Below are positions 15,251 through 26,757 of a stretch of 64,000 bases of DNA, in pieces. A program made the translations under genes and the position numbers. Under the pieces are notes generated by a model. It did not search any database. It had not been told where the DNA came from and saw only the letters and a program-made list of their open reading frames with translations. Each line of letters starts with the position of its first letter. Within the stretch, counting starts at the first letter, position 1. Source of the DNA: Dermacentor variabilis. Its lineage: Eukaryota > Arthropoda > Arachnida > Ixodida > Ixodidae. The DNA is taken from NCBI RefSeq assembly GCF_050947875.1, contig NC_134572.1, positions 131,966,605-132,030,604 on the forward strand, written 5' to 3'.

Positions 15251-16862
15251 CATGCTCTCTTCTTCGTTACACGTTGCTGAAGGTGCTGGTGCAAGCTCAT
15301 GCAAGTCCGTGCTAATTTGATGAAACTCATGCCAACCTGCAGCTGCCACATAACGCTGCTTAATGTACAAATGCAGGTGGCCTTATATAGGCTTCAACAA
15401 GCCAGCTGGTTTTGCAGTCGCATTCCTTTGCCTCTATAGCTGTCATGGGAAGTGTTCGTACTGCTCGACGGTTCGAGTGAGCTCAGAGCAATGGTAATTG
15501 CGGTGGATTCGTCGGAAGGTGCGTTTGAACCCCGAGTGCCCATGATACTGCTCGTTTCGATATGCGGGGAAAAAAAAATCTAAATCAACCATGGCTGTCG
15601 GACACCTCTGGACGACTTAAACGTAGTTGTGGAGCATAATTGACAAAATATTCAGTGGTGGTGTGCCTAGTGATTTGTGCCCTTGCAGTGTAAGTTCGAA
15701 ACATCCCTGGACGACACTCGGCAGTGTAAATCTGTGGGCTCTTCGTCGGTTTCGGCGCATTTCGCAGCATGGCCAAGAAAGAGCGAGCTATATAAGTAGA
15801 AGACAGGAAAAAGGCAGGGAGGTTAACCAGACGCATATCCGGTTTGATACCCGGGTGTGCCAACCATGGCCAACATACCATCATTCAAAACTGTGTAATC
15901 GGCTCTGGTTCCAACTTGTGCAGTCTTGAATAAATGGAAAATCAGACGTTCACCCGTTCGTAGCAATTGCTACAAAGGAAACCCATTCGGGTTCCTCGAA
16001 AGAAACGCCTGTGCAGTCATCTAGCTGTTCTTGACAGAAACAACAATGCCGTCGGAAATGACTTTGTCGTAACCATAACAGGTTGCGGCTGCTAATTGTC
16101 GCCGTTAGAGTGCTTCACATACCTGAAAGCTTTGCTAAATGTTAACAACATACCCAAACACTGAAGTCGCTGTATATTCTAATCTTCCCTAGCGTGGGAT
16201 TAGGTGGATGTTGATAACGGCACCACAGGGTAGCTCATGTAGGTGAAGTGGTAGCGGAATGGTTAACGGAATGTGGTAAAGAATTACATGGGTGTTCAGC
16301 ATTACTTCGATGAGAGGAGTGAGGAGGGAATCCCTGAAGCGCTTATACTTCTGCATGCATGGGCAGGGCTGCGGCACACATGACCGGCTTCACTGTTGCC
16401 TGAACATAGCTACCGGTCACCACTGTGCCCTACTAGTTGGTATTTACAGGTGCCTTTGCAAGGGGGTTCTCGAAGCGCACGTATTTCCGCAAGGACTGCT
16501 CGGCTCGGGAACATGACGCCACGATGCTTAAAATGCGAGTGGACAACGACGATCCCGAAACGGCTCGGGAATCTGCAACGCTTCGGCGCACTTCAGAATT
16601 TCAGCTATCGATGGTGCCAATTAATGGCTATGTAGACATGCCTTCCATTGACGTGGTTTGTATCAGTGAGCGAGTATAGTCCCAGTTTTTCAGGCGGATA
16701 ATTACACTGCGAAGCATCCGTAGCACTCCACGCACAAACCTGCGCACAAGTTCCCAAAATGTTCTTGATTCTTGTTCCAACGTAGAGGCGACACGGCCGC
16801 AAGGGTGCTTTTGTGGTCGTGTATATGTTGAAGAGAGTGTTAAAAATCATTTAAATAAACTC
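15251..16862. other. Non-coding stretch with a short LINE tail
   Basis: No supportable gene. At about 15803-15860 a short reverse-orientation LINE tail (GGCAGGGAGGTTAACCAG, then CCGGTTTGATACCCGGGTG) is visible. The rest shows no recognisable feature. Confidence 0.5.
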
Positions 16863-17048
16863 TTGGGTTTTACGTGCCAAAACCACGACATGATTATGAG
16901 GCACGCTGTAGTGGGTGACTCCGGGTTAATTTTGACCACCTGGGGTTTTTTGACGTGCACCCAGTTCAAGGTACACGAGTGCATTTTGCCCCCATCGAAA
17001 TGCGGCCGCCGCGGCCGGCATTCGATGCCGCAACGCCGTGGGCTTAGC
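16863..17048 (-). mobile_element. tRNA-derived SINE, minus orientation, 5' truncated
   Basis: Reverse complement of the SINE at 18884-19118: it starts with TGGGTTTTACGTGCCAAAACC and passes through CACCTGGGGTTTTTTGACGTGC and CATCGAAATGCGGCCGC. It ends inside the tRNA-like head (CGATGCCGCAACGCCGTGGGCTTAGCAGC). The A-box end is missing and no clean target duplication is visible, so this is an older copy. Confidence 0.85.
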
Positions 17049-18868
17049 AGCGCAAAGGGAGTGTTCCTGAAGCCCCTTTCTCATTGTTCACATTTTACAT
17101 GCGTTCCTCCAGATATACGCAGCCCACGCCTTTGAATTTCGGAGCGAGTAAAGCATATCGATTCAGAGAACGGGGCATACATTTCACGAGTACGAGTTTT
17201 TAGTTGGGCTTGTGAGAACGTTTTATTTGTGCCCGTTGTTCGCGTATATATCGCAGCGTCTCGTCATCGCTCGGTATCAAAACTATAATCTAGTGTGCAT
17301 ATAGGCCGAGTCAAATACTAAACATAGTGGAGTACGCCACACTCAAATTAATGAAGGGTTACAGTAACAATCGCACGTAATTGGTTGTTTGCGCAAATGG
17401 GTTTCACCCTGCATTGCACTAGTCCTTGCACGACCCCTATAGGAGGGTGCTTGAACACGGTGACTGAAAACTTCAGGGACAGCCAACGAATCAAGTAGCG
17501 AACAGCACTCAAATCATAAATTGGCTAGCTTACCTGCACAGGCCCTTTGAAACCGCAATTTTCCATGACACGCTTTCACTCGTAGCCTACTGTTGAGACT
17601 CGGGAATAAAAGAATTCCACAAAAATGGGATTATTCGGCCGGACTTGCAAATTCAGATCTCGGGATAAGTATCTATAGAGGAGCCTTAATATACTACGAA
17701 AAAAAAAAAAGTGCAGCAGCCGCAGCGGTAGCACGTTGTAGGCAGAAAATAAGAACAAAGAGTGTGAAGGGGAAGAAAGAAAAGGAAAAGTAGCGGAACG
17801 GGCGCGCTTGTCATGCGAGCGGCAAGTTCAATTTCCGTTTCTTGACGGCCGCTCGTCATTGTCTCCGGCTCCTTTCTCGGCGGCTTGTTGCGCGCGTTTC
17901 GCCGATAGCGCCTGCTTTTGTGCTGCCGCGCATTTCACGAACGGGCGGCCCGGGCAACTTGTTTGACGTTTGCCAATACCCACTTGCGTGCGAACAAAGG
18001 CGGCAGACGTCGTGGCTGCAGCGCGTACGCACGTATAGGCACGCTCGCGAGGCTTGCAGTGCATGAGGCGAGCGCGCTCGGCAACACGCCGCCTGTCCCG
18101 CGCAAGCATGCAGTCCGCCGAAGGGAGCGCGCTAAGCCTTCTTCGAAGGTGTCCCTCGCTAAAGGCGCTCGTAGAACTGCCGGGTAGATACGAACAACGC
18201 CACGGAGAAGGGGGGCAACTTTCTCACTTCCCCCTCTTTTTCCTCCTCTCCCCGTAACCCTCCGAACGCGAATCGCGCATGTGTCCGATTAATGTTGACT
18301 CGGCTCCTCGGCGTTTTGAGGCGCGGGGCCAGCGGGCAACAGTCAGGCAGACACACTGCTCTGGAGTCTGGATGCGTTCACAAAAGCTTTGCACGCACGC
18401 ATAGATGATGGTGAGAACGAGGTCCCCTTGGGCGAGCGACGCTAGTGTATAGCGTTCTTCTTTCCTGCTTCTTTCATCTATGTGTGTTCACGATTAGCGT
18501 CGTGTTCTTATGCGATAGTATGCACGTCGTACACGTGTAGCGTTCGCGCCGGACTGTACGCGCGCGCGCGCATGTGGGTATACAAACGATGCATGGGGTT
18601 TGCCGACCGCTCTAACGAGGCGCCGCTGCACAGAGCGGTTCGCGGCTCGGTTCGAAGAATGGCGCAATGAATCATGCTCGGAACCGATCCGTGGCGTACG
18701 TACTTCGTTTCCCGGCGTGGCGGCGAACGAGAAGGAATGGCGGAGCATGCCGCCGCTTTACGTGTGTCTTCTTTGCACGTGCGAAATTAGAGGAATGACA
18801 AAGTAACGGACCACTAGCTCGCTTCGTGGTTCGGAGACTGCGCGGTTAGCGGCATGCAGGCGTGATCC
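17049..18868. other. Non-coding stretch with CpG-rich island
   Basis: No supportable gene. Positions 17790-18340 and 18480-18760 are rich in CG and have overlapping short frames on both strands without domains. A CpG-rich promoter or untranslated exon of an unrecognised gene is possible. Confidence 0.5.
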
Positions 18869-18883
18869 TACAAAGCAAGGATA
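18869..18883. repeat. 15-bp target site duplication of SINE (left)
   Basis: TACAAAGCAAGGATA is repeated exactly at 19119-19133, bracketing the SINE. Confidence 0.95.
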
Positions 18884-19118
18884 CCCGCCGTGGTTGCTCA
18901 GTGGCTATGGTGTTAGGCTGCTGAGCACGAGGTCGCGGGATCGAATCCCGGCCACGGCGGCCGCATTTCGATGGGGGCGAAATGCGAAAACACCCGTGTG
19001 CTTAGATTTAGGCGCACGTTAAAGAACCCCAGGTGGTCAAAATTTCCGGAGTCCTCCACTACGGCGTGCCTCATAATCAGAAAGTGGTTTTGGCACGTAA
19101 AACCCCAAATATTATTAT
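18884..19118 (+). mobile_element. Full-length tRNA-derived SINE (Ruka-like) with intact target duplication
   Basis: A 235-bp non-autonomous retroposon. The head (18884-18960) resembles a tRNA: an A-box-like TGCTCAGTGGC near 18895 and a B-box-like GGATCGAATCC near 18938, giving an internal RNA polymerase III promoter. The body contains CGATGGGGGCGAAATGCG and the motif CACCCAGGTGG-like AACCCCAGGTGGTC, and it ends in (ATT)n. An exact 15-bp duplication flanks it. Copies in this window are at 16863-17048 (minus), about 40625-40860 (plus) and 44640-44735 (plus, head only). Assignment to the tick Ruka family is from memory. Mobilisation would depend on a LINE. Confidence 0.92.
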
Positions 19119-19133
19119 TACAAAGCAAGGATA
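19119..19133. repeat. 15-bp target site duplication of SINE (right)
   Basis: Exact repeat of 18869-18883. Confidence 0.95.
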
Positions 19134-21064
19134 TATATACTGCTGTGCTGCCAGACGACAGCGCTCTAATTACCGAGGCCAGTGTTGGAGAAAGGGCGCG
19201 CCGAGAACTCGGTCACCCTGGTTACTGAACTCGATCAACATTAGTCGAACAAAGTACCGTAGCGGCTGGAGGCAACGTTTCTTCAAGGGGAATTCTCTTC
19301 AGAGAATAAGCGGTTGTGTTACTCAGTATAAACTTTGCCCTGCCAAATAGTTAGCCCAACCATAGACATCCCATGTTCGACAAGCTTTAATCACGTCAAG
19401 CGAATATCGCTTAGAACGGCCGTGCAAGAACGGTCCTAAGAACGACCGTACAACACCGAGTAAGAACTGAGGAAACACCGCTCAAATGCTCTATGGCTTC
19501 CAGGAACACGCTTTTAAAAAGGGGCAAATGACATTAAGTTTAGAGAGCCACTGCGGTTGCAGGGCTCAGCCGAAATGCCGTTGTGACGCATCCTTCACGC
19601 ATGTGTGGATCGGGTGCGATTGAAGAAGTGCGCCCGGAACCTGGCCGCGGTGTGCTTCATGCTGGGAGCGTTCGGGAATGCGGATAATCGGCGAAGGGGA
19701 AAAGGAGATTCGCAGTCGTGATTGTGCGCATCGACGTTGGTGGGCCTCGGCCCTGTCGTGGGTTGCCTGCCTGCCTGTTCTTTTCTTTTTTCTCGTGTGT
19801 GTGCGCGCGTTTTTCATCTTTGTTTTCCGCGAGCGTGGCGAGGCGTGATAGCCAAGCCAACGAGCGAGGACGCCCTATTTCTGTGCGCACCGCCGCGCCA
19901 CGCACTCTGCAAGGAGGGTCGGGCAACGTGCCTGATTTGTTGGCCGCTGGGACGGAATATACTTGAACAACTTGGGCGCGCACCAATAAACTGCCGCCCT
20001 TTCGAAGATCTCTTAGACCCAGCGGCTTTCTTTCTTTTCTTTTTCTTCAACGAAAACTGTTTTCTGGAAACTTTGTGTCATCCATTTTGCAGAGGTTTGT
20101 CATGCCTGCAGAATATATGAATGTTGTTTTATACAAATCTGGCATAATTGTCTTTTTTCTTGAAGTCGGCAGCATATAATACGTTCCGCGAAGTACGTCT
20201 TTTTCTTGTATATATAAACGAGGCACTTACGCTTAGAGGTTGCGCACACAAAGGAAGGAAAATTGACAAACGTATCTACATACTGTATAGCTTTGAGAAA
20301 ACAAAAAAAAATGAAGAAGATTTATGCAATACGTTAGAGTGTTATGTCTTGAAATCAGTGGTACGACACTGCTAAGGAGCCATTTTACTGCCCAGAATCA
20401 ACGTAACACAACAAAAAACGTACACTTCACTCTGCGCCTCTAATATCGGGCACTCTGTATCCGTGCTGTAGATGTTATTTGCAAAGTTGTATAAAATGGA
20501 CATACAGTACCTATCTACACTTCATAAGCTGTCACCACAAAAGACAATAAAGATGCTACGAATCCAAACTTAAAAGAAAAAGAAACATATTTCACGTGTG
20601 GTTTTTCTCATCTTCTTTTGTGTGATAACTCAATGCGCCTATTGGACCTCCCACAGTAAATAATGCGTGAAACAGCAGCGACTCGATGTTAAGCTTTTAA
20701 TATGTAAATTTAATGCAACAAATTTAACATTAAATCGAGGCAGCGTCTCGCCTAAAGCCACGCAAAAAGTGTGACTGCGCATAGTGATTCAGGAAAGTCT
20801 ATGGCGTGCTGCCCATTACGTTTCGTTACACGATATAACGCCAGAAATAAATGTGACGACTTTTGTTTCATTATTTATCGGTCCACACATTAATATCGTT
20901 ACCTTTGATGCTACAAAATTTGAAACTGGTACACTTTCCTACGTGTTTTATATCAGCGACATGATCATGAAACATCGGCAGAGACACTTAGGAGTGCGCA
21001 CATTTTGGAATGCGAAATAGAGTCCGTTTGGTCAAGTGTTTTCGATTGATATCTTTTTCTTTCT
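19134..21064. other. Non-coding stretch
   Basis: No supportable gene. A CG-rich patch lies at 19560-19960. The remainder is AT-rich with short frames lacking domains. Confidence 0.5.
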
Positions 21065-21068
21065 GCTG
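21065..21068. repeat. Target site duplication of element 2 (left)
   Basis: GCTG directly left of the LTR, matched by GCTG at 27932-27935. The next bases outward differ, so the duplication is 4 bp. Confidence 0.88.
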
Positions 21069-21849
21069 TATTTGGATCCGACTGCTGGTACGATCTGTTG
21101 GGAACTCGGCGCTGACGCCCGTGGTTGTACCTGGGTCGCAAGCCCCAAGGGTAGCGTTGGCCTGGCGGCCTGGGGTACAACTCGAAGCATCCGAAGGTCC
21201 CGGCAAAGCATGAGTCGACTGGTAACAACGAAACAACTTGTTTATTTTAACATCGCAAAGAGTTGGCGGTCAGGTTTGACCGAAGTAGAGAGACGGGAGA
21301 GCACTTCACTCAGCAGAAGAAATCGGAGCCCTCCTCTGGCGTCCGGGGGCAGCTGTTTTTATACTCTCGCAGTTGAGGGCAAGAAGGAACCCCTCAAAAG
21401 ACGAGCACGTGAATGTACAATGGGCTAATGGTGACGCACACTGTCGTAGCGACGCCGTAGCACCATGTCGTGGCGCTGCGCACGATCTCGTAGCACCTGG
21501 TCGTGGCGCTGCGCAGCACACTGTCGTGGCGCTGCCGGTCGGACACAATGACTGTAACGAGAAGATGGTCCCTGCTTTGGCATCGCCTGTTTCGGGCACA
21601 ATGACTGGAACGAGATCCCTGCTTTGGCATCGCCTGTTTCGGGCCCAATAACTGGAATGAGATCCCTGCTTTGGCATCGCCTGTTTCGGGCACAATGACT
21701 GGAACGAAATCCCTAGGCGGTCGCATCGCCGCAGACGCGCCTGGAAACACCTGGCGATGAGTGTTGCGGTGACGACGATCGGGCCAAAATGTCCGCCGCC
21801 CCGCCGCCGTCGCGCCGGCAAAACCACGTGTCGCAGGCGAAACGCAACA
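21069..21849 (-). repeat. 3' LTR of element 2 (781 bp)
   Basis: Begins TATTTGGATCC and ends GCAACA on the plus strand. The minus-strand TATAAAAA box is at plus 21356-21363 and AATAAA at plus 21241-21246. U3 contains three 47-bp tandem units (21567-21707) built on CCCTGCTTTGGCATCGCC. These are not the 49-bp units of element 1, although the rest of the LTR aligns. Confidence 0.95.
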
Positions 21850-21862
21850 GACCGCCCCGCCG
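21850..21862 (-). promoter_or_regulatory. Polypurine-tract candidate of element 2
   Basis: CGGCGGGGCGGTC directly before the 3' LTR on the element strand, identical to the element 1 tract. Confidence 0.45.
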
Positions 21863-22335
21863 GGGAAAGGAGATCCCGATGGACAGGGGACTGCATCCGC
21901 TGTCCGGAGGGATGTCGCTCGATGATGCTCATAACCGAAGTCGGGCGTCCCTTGACGTTTCTTGAGCGCAGCGCACAGAGAAGGCCTCGTTCTCTCGTTC
22001 AGGTTCGCACGGGACACTGCAAAGTGACTTCGGGAGAGTTCACATTTTTGTTCTCGTTCCCGGCAAGCGTTAGAACTACGCTGAAAACTCAACCGCTCAG
22101 TCAGCAAGCACGGCACAACCCTCACTAAGCCCTGCCAGGCTCTTTCCCCTTTTTATACCACTGCCTAGTTCCTTACAGTAGTCTAGCATCACTCAGAACG
22201 CGTCCACAAATTGAAAAATTGCACTAGAAAGCATATCATCACTTTGAAACACTAAACAAAAGCAATATGTTAAAAAAAATCCTGCCTCAGGAAGAAAAAC
22301 ATCAGTAACAAACAATTTTGAGGCTGATTCCTACG

Positions 22336-25300
22336 TTAGGGGCTTCGACTTAAGCCATCGGCGTTACCGTTGAGACTCCCCTTTTTGTAACGCACCTCAA
22401 AGGAATATTGTTGTAAAGCGAGGCTCCAGCGCAGGAGGCGGCCATTTTTGGGAGAGATGGTCTGCAGCCATTGGAGAGGGCAGTGATCTGTCTCAATGAT
22501 GAACCTCGAGCCGGCTAGATAGCATGACAATTTCTGAACGGCCCACACGAGACATGCACACTCTTTCTCGGTGGCGCTATACGCCTGCTCACGACTGGTC
22601 AGCTTACGACTAGCATACAGGACGGGGTGTTCTACTTCTCCATTTTCCCGTTGGCACAGTACAACGCCCATGCCTCGCTCACTAGCATCGCACTGAACAA
22701 TGAACCCTTTTGTATAGTCTGGCGATCGTAGCACAGGCTGGCTTGTTAGGGCACTCTTTAGGGCGCTAAAAGCTCTTTCCTTTGTCTCGTCCCAGACGAC
22801 TGTTTGAGGCTCTGTCTTTCTTAGAGCATCCGTCAGGGGAGCCGCGATATCAGAGTACCTAGGGATGTACCTCTGATAGTAGCCGGCGACACCTAAGAAC
22901 GACCGAATATCGGTCTTTGTGCGCGGTTGCGGAAAGTCTCGCACAGCGGCCACTTTTATTTCAGAGGGGCGGCGACGACCCTGACCAATCACGTGACCGA
23001 GGTAGACAACCTCGGCCTGTGCTAACTGGCACTTAGGAGCCTTTACTGTCAAGCCTGCTTCGCGCAGGCGGGTTAGCACTGCCCGCAAGTGTGTCATATG
23101 CTCAGACCAGGATGCGGAGAATATCGCTACGTCGTCTAGATACGGTAAAGCGAATTCTTGCTGTCCCCGCAACACTTTATCCATGAGACTTGAAAAACAG
23201 TATGGCGCGTTCTTCAAACCAAAACTCAACACTTTAGGACGGAATGTTCCCATTGGTGAAATGAACGCCGCATACCTACTAGCCTCTTCTGTAAGTGGAA
23301 CCTGCCAATAACCCCTGACAAGATCTAGGGTGGAAATAAACTGAGCGCTACTAACTTTCTCAAGGCGCTCCTCGATGTTAGGGATCGGATAAATTTGATC
23401 CTTAGTGATGGAATTAAGCCTGCGGTAGTCGACGCAAGGACGAGGTTCCTTGCCCGGTACCTCAACTAAAATCAAAGGGGAGGTATAATCACTCTCACCT
23501 GCCTCAATAACACCGAGCTGTAGCATTTTCTTTACCTCAGCCTCCATAATATCGCTCTGGCGGGGTGACACCCGATACGCCTTGGATCGTACTGGCTCTG
23601 TGGAGGTAAGTTCTATATCATGAGTAAGTACCGAAGTCCTACCAGGCCTCTCAGAGAACAGACCTTGAAACTCTTGTAATAGCTGGTGTAGTTCGGTTTT
23701 CTGCTCAGGCGACAGCGGTGCTTTACTGATAAGGTCACTAATGACTTGACCGGTGTCTTCCCTGTTCGTCACTGAGCCTAGTCCCGGAAGCTCGACCGGA
23801 AGCTCTTCAGGAACGTTTACCATCATGCACACCACTGCTTCCCTTTGTCTATAAGGTTTGAGCAGATTACAGTGGTAAACTTGCTGTGCTTTCCGCTTTC
23901 CTGGCAGACTTACCACGTAGTTAACGTCCGACAGTTTCTGAACAATTCGCGCTGGGCCCTCCCACTGCACGTCTAGTTTGTTGTTTAGCGATGTGCGCAA
24001 TATCATGACCTCATCGCCAACCTCAAAACGACGGGCCCTGGCTGTCCGATCATAATAAACCTTGGCCCTCTGCTGGGCCTTTGCCATTGCTTCACCTGAC
24101 AACTCCTGTGCCCTTCTTAAGCGTTCGAGGAGCTTAAGCACGTACTCCACCACGACTGGGTCGTCGCCCCTACCTTCCCACGATTCTCGAAGCATGCGAA
24201 GCGGAGATCGAAGCGAGCGACCGTACACCAGTTCAGCTGGCGAAAACCCCGTAGCCGCATGCGGCGCGGTCCTTAAAGCAAACATCACCCCAGGCAGACA
24301 CAGCTCCCAGTCAGTTTGATGTTCAAAACACAAGGCTCTCAACACGCGCTTCATGACGGAGTGGAGCTTCTCAACGGAATTCGACTGTGGGTGGTACACT
24401 GAGCTGTGTAGCAGCTTTACCCCACACCTTTCGAGAAAAGTTGTCGTCAAAGCGCTAGTAAACACTGTGCCCTGATCTGATTGAATTTCTGCAGGAAAAC
24501 CAACTCGCGCAAATATGGACAGTAGTGCATTAACTATCTCAACTGAGCTGAGTTCTTTAAGCGGCACTGCTTCAGGGAACTTTGTCGCTGGGCAGATCAC
24601 AGTCAAAATGTGTCTGTACCCCGTGGCTGTTACCGGCAGAGGTCCCACTGTATCAATAACGAGCCGTCTAAAAGGCTCCGTAATGATAGGTACCAATTTC
24701 AACGGCGCCCTCGATTTGTCCCCTGGTTTGCCCACCCGCTGACAAGTGTCACATGTCCTCACGAAATGGTCTGCGTCCCGAAAACACCCTGGCCAATAGT
24801 ACTCTTGCAAGAGACGGTCCTTAGTTTTCTTAACTCCTAGGTGTCCGGACCACGAACCCCCATGTGACAAGCGCAACAGATCCTGACGATAGCATTGAGG
24901 CACGACCAGCTGATCGAACTCCACTCCTCGGCGGTCTAGATACTTCCGGTACAGGACTCCACCTCTTTCCACAAAACGCGCAGTTTTCCTGGCGATACCT
25001 TCTTTGACATTGCAGCGCACGTTTTCCAGGCTGCCATCCTTTTTTTGCTCGGCTATCAAAGCCGTCCGGCTGACTTTTAGCAACCTATCAAGTCCGTCTG
25101 ACGTAGGCGCGATGAGCAAATCAGTAGATAGCTCTTCTAACTTTCCCGCGTCGGGATTTTCCTCTCCAGTATCTGGCGCCTTCAACGCTACAGACTCAAT
25201 TCTATTCTGTTCGGGCGTGCTCTGAATATCAGCTTGCTGCGCCTCTGACCCTTTTTCGTTGTTTGATAACGTCGGCCCCGCAACTACCGCCTTTGCAGCG

Positions 25301-26757
25301 AGCTCCCGAACCTTCGATCTGGTTAAGGCCTGAACACTAGCTTCACCAAACAAAAGCCCCTTCTCGCGCAGGAGGTGATCGGACCTGTTTGAAAATAGGT
25401 ACGGGTACTGGGGTGGCAGCATAGATGACACTGCGGCCTCTGTCTCAAGCGCTCCGAAAGGTCCCTCAATAAGCACTTTTGCTACCGGCAGACACACGCT
25501 ATGAGCTTCCACGGCTTGCTTGATCCACGCGCACTCGCCCGTGAACATATGGGGTTCTACGTAAGACGGGTGAACTACATCCATCGTAGCTGCGGAATCG
25601 CGAAGCACTCGGCACTCTTTCCCGTTCACGAGGAGGTCTCGCATGTAAGGCTCGAGAAGCTTCATGTTCTCGTCAGTGCTGCCTATTGAAAAAAAAACAA
25701 CTTTTGGTGTTGTTTCCGGACACTGCGCCGAAAAGTGACCCGGCTTCTGGCACGTATAACACAAGCGCGCTCGCCTCATCTCGAACCGCTTTCTGCGTTT
25801 GGCTGCCGCCGTCTCTTTACGTTTGGTCGGACTGCTTTCGCTCGCATCCGCACTACGCGTGTCCCCCTTTAATCTCATGGGCGTGAACTTCGGCCTCTCA
25901 AACTTCGAGCCAAATTCACCCTTTTGACCGTCCTTAGCTCCGCGAGCTCGACGCGTCACAAACTCCTCGGCTAGCTCAGCGGCTTTAGCCACCGTACTCA
26001 CGGCTGGCCTATCCAAGACCCAGTATCGCACGTTCTCCGGTAACCGACTATAAAACTGTTCTAGCCCGAAACACTGCAGAACTTTATCGTGGTCACCAAA
26101 CGCTTTCTCTTCTTTGAGCCACTCCTGCATGTTCGACATAAGCCTATACGCAAACTCTGTATATGACTCACTTTTGCCTTTCTCATTTTCCCGAAACTTC
26201 CGACGGAACGCCTCCGCAGACAGCCGGTACTTTTTTAGCAGACTCGATTTTACTTTGTCGAAATCCTCTGCTTCCTCTCTATCCAAGCGAGCGACTACGT
26301 CGGCCGCCTCGCCGGGTAACAAAGTGAGCAAGCGCTGTGGCCACGTTTCCCGAGAGAACCCCTGCTTCTCGCACGTTCGCTCAAAGTTAACCAGGAACAA
26401 ACCAATGTCCTCTCCAAGCTTAAACGGCCGCATCAGGTCAGTCATTTTGAACAATACTCGTTCTCCTGCACCGTGTGCCTGACTTCCATTACGAGCGCGT
26501 TCCATCTCTACCTCGAGACGCTTCATTTCCAAAGCGTGTTGACGCTCTTCTTTCTCTTTCTGTTCTTTAAGTTCGCGCTCCTGTTTTTTTGACCTCTCGT
26601 CAATAGTCTCAAGGCATTCCGACAGCTCGTCGTCCTCAGCCTCTAACTCAAGAATAGCCTTTAGCAGTTCAGGTTTTCTGAGTTTGTCTGAGACATCCAG
26701 ACCCAACTCTCTTGCAAGCTCCAACAATTTCGGTTTGCGCAACGACTTCAAATCCAT
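22336..26757 (-). CDS. Gag-pol polyprotein, order gag-PR-IN-RT-RNase H (element 2)
   Basis: An intact 1473-residue polyprotein closely similar to that of element 1 and with the same domain order. It has a SAP-like N terminus, a shortened Glu/Lys coiled coil (15 residues fewer, around residues 53-83 of the element 1 numbering), a capsid or SCAN-like region, a zinc knuckle reading CYTCQKPGHFSAQC, and a protease-like DSAA. Integrase follows with HHCC and DDE residues, then RT with YLDD and RNase H ending NGNADGLSRSP. Scattered substitutions (for example EAMAKAQ versus EAMRKAQ, ASVQAL versus ASVLAL) and no stops or frameshifts suggest both copies descend from functional parents. The ATG at 26757 aligns with that of element 1. 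Gag and Pol share one frame, so no frameshift signal is needed. How the Gag:Pol ratio is set is not apparent. Confidence 0.95.
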   Translation of the reverse strand: MDLKSLRKPKLLELARELGLDVSDKLRKPELLKAILELEAEDDELSECLETIDERSKKQERELKEQKEKEERQHALEMKRLEVEMERARNGSQAHGAGERVLFKMTDLMRPFKLGEDIGLFLVNFERTCEKQGFSRETWPQRLLTLLPGEAADVVARLDREEAEDFDKVKSSLLKKYRLSAEAFRRKFRENEKGKSESYTEFAYRLMSNMQEWLKEEKAFGDHDKVLQCFGLEQFYSRLPENVRYWVLDRPAVSTVAKAAELAEEFVTRRARGAKDGQKGEFGSKFERPKFTPMRLKGDTRSADASESSPTKRKETAAAKRRKRFEMRRARLCYTCQKPGHFSAQCPETTPKVVFFSIGSTDENMKLLEPYMRDLLVNGKECRVLRDSAATMDVVHPSYVEPHMFTGECAWIKQAVEAHSVCLPVAKVLIEGPFGALETEAAVSSMLPPQYPYLFSNRSDHLLREKGLLFGEASVQALTRSKVRELAAKAVVAGPTLSNNEKGSEAQQADIQSTPEQNRIESVALKAPDTGEENPDAGKLEELSTDLLIAPTSDGLDRLLKVSRTALIAEQKKDGSLENVRCNVKEGIARKTARFVERGGVLYRKYLDRRGVEFDQLVVPQCYRQDLLRLSHGGSWSGHLGVKKTKDRLLQEYYWPGCFRDADHFVRTCDTCQRVGKPGDKSRAPLKLVPIITEPFRRLVIDTVGPLPVTATGYRHILTVICPATKFPEAVPLKELSSVEIVNALLSIFARVGFPAEIQSDQGTVFTSALTTTFLERCGVKLLHSSVYHPQSNSVEKLHSVMKRVLRALCFEHQTDWELCLPGVMFALRTAPHAATGFSPAELVYGRSLRSPLRMLRESWEGRGDDPVVVEYVLKLLERLRRAQELSGEAMAKAQQRAKVYYDRTARARRFEVGDEVMILRTSLNNKLDVQWEGPARIVQKLSDVNYVVSLPGKRKAQQVYHCNLLKPYRQREAVVCMMVNVPEELPVELPGLGSVTNREDTGQVISDLISKAPLSPEQKTELHQLLQEFQGLFSERPGRTSVLTHDIELTSTEPVRSKAYRVSPRQSDIMEAEVKKMLQLGVIEAGESDYTSPLILVEVPGKEPRPCVDYRRLNSITKDQIYPIPNIEERLEKVSSAQFISTLDLVRGYWQVPLTEEASRYAAFISPMGTFRPKVLSFGLKNAPYCFSSLMDKVLRGQQEFALPYLDDVAIFSASWSEHMTHLRAVLTRLREAGLTVKAPKCQLAQAEVVYLGHVIGQGRRRPSEIKVAAVRDFPQPRTKTDIRSFLGVAGYYQRYIPRYSDIAAPLTDALRKTEPQTVVWDETKERAFSALKSALTSQPVLRSPDYTKGFIVQCDASERGMGVVLCQRENGEVEHPVLYASRKLTSREQAYSATEKECACLVWAVQKLSCYLAGSRFIIETDHCPLQWLQTISPKNGRLLRWSLALQQYSFEVRYKKGSLNGNADGLSRSP

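Noticed and set aside
18884..18960. tRNA gene at the SINE head
   Set aside because: It has A- and B-box-like sequences but is fused to a SINE body with target duplications and lacks a complete cloverleaf acceptor stem.
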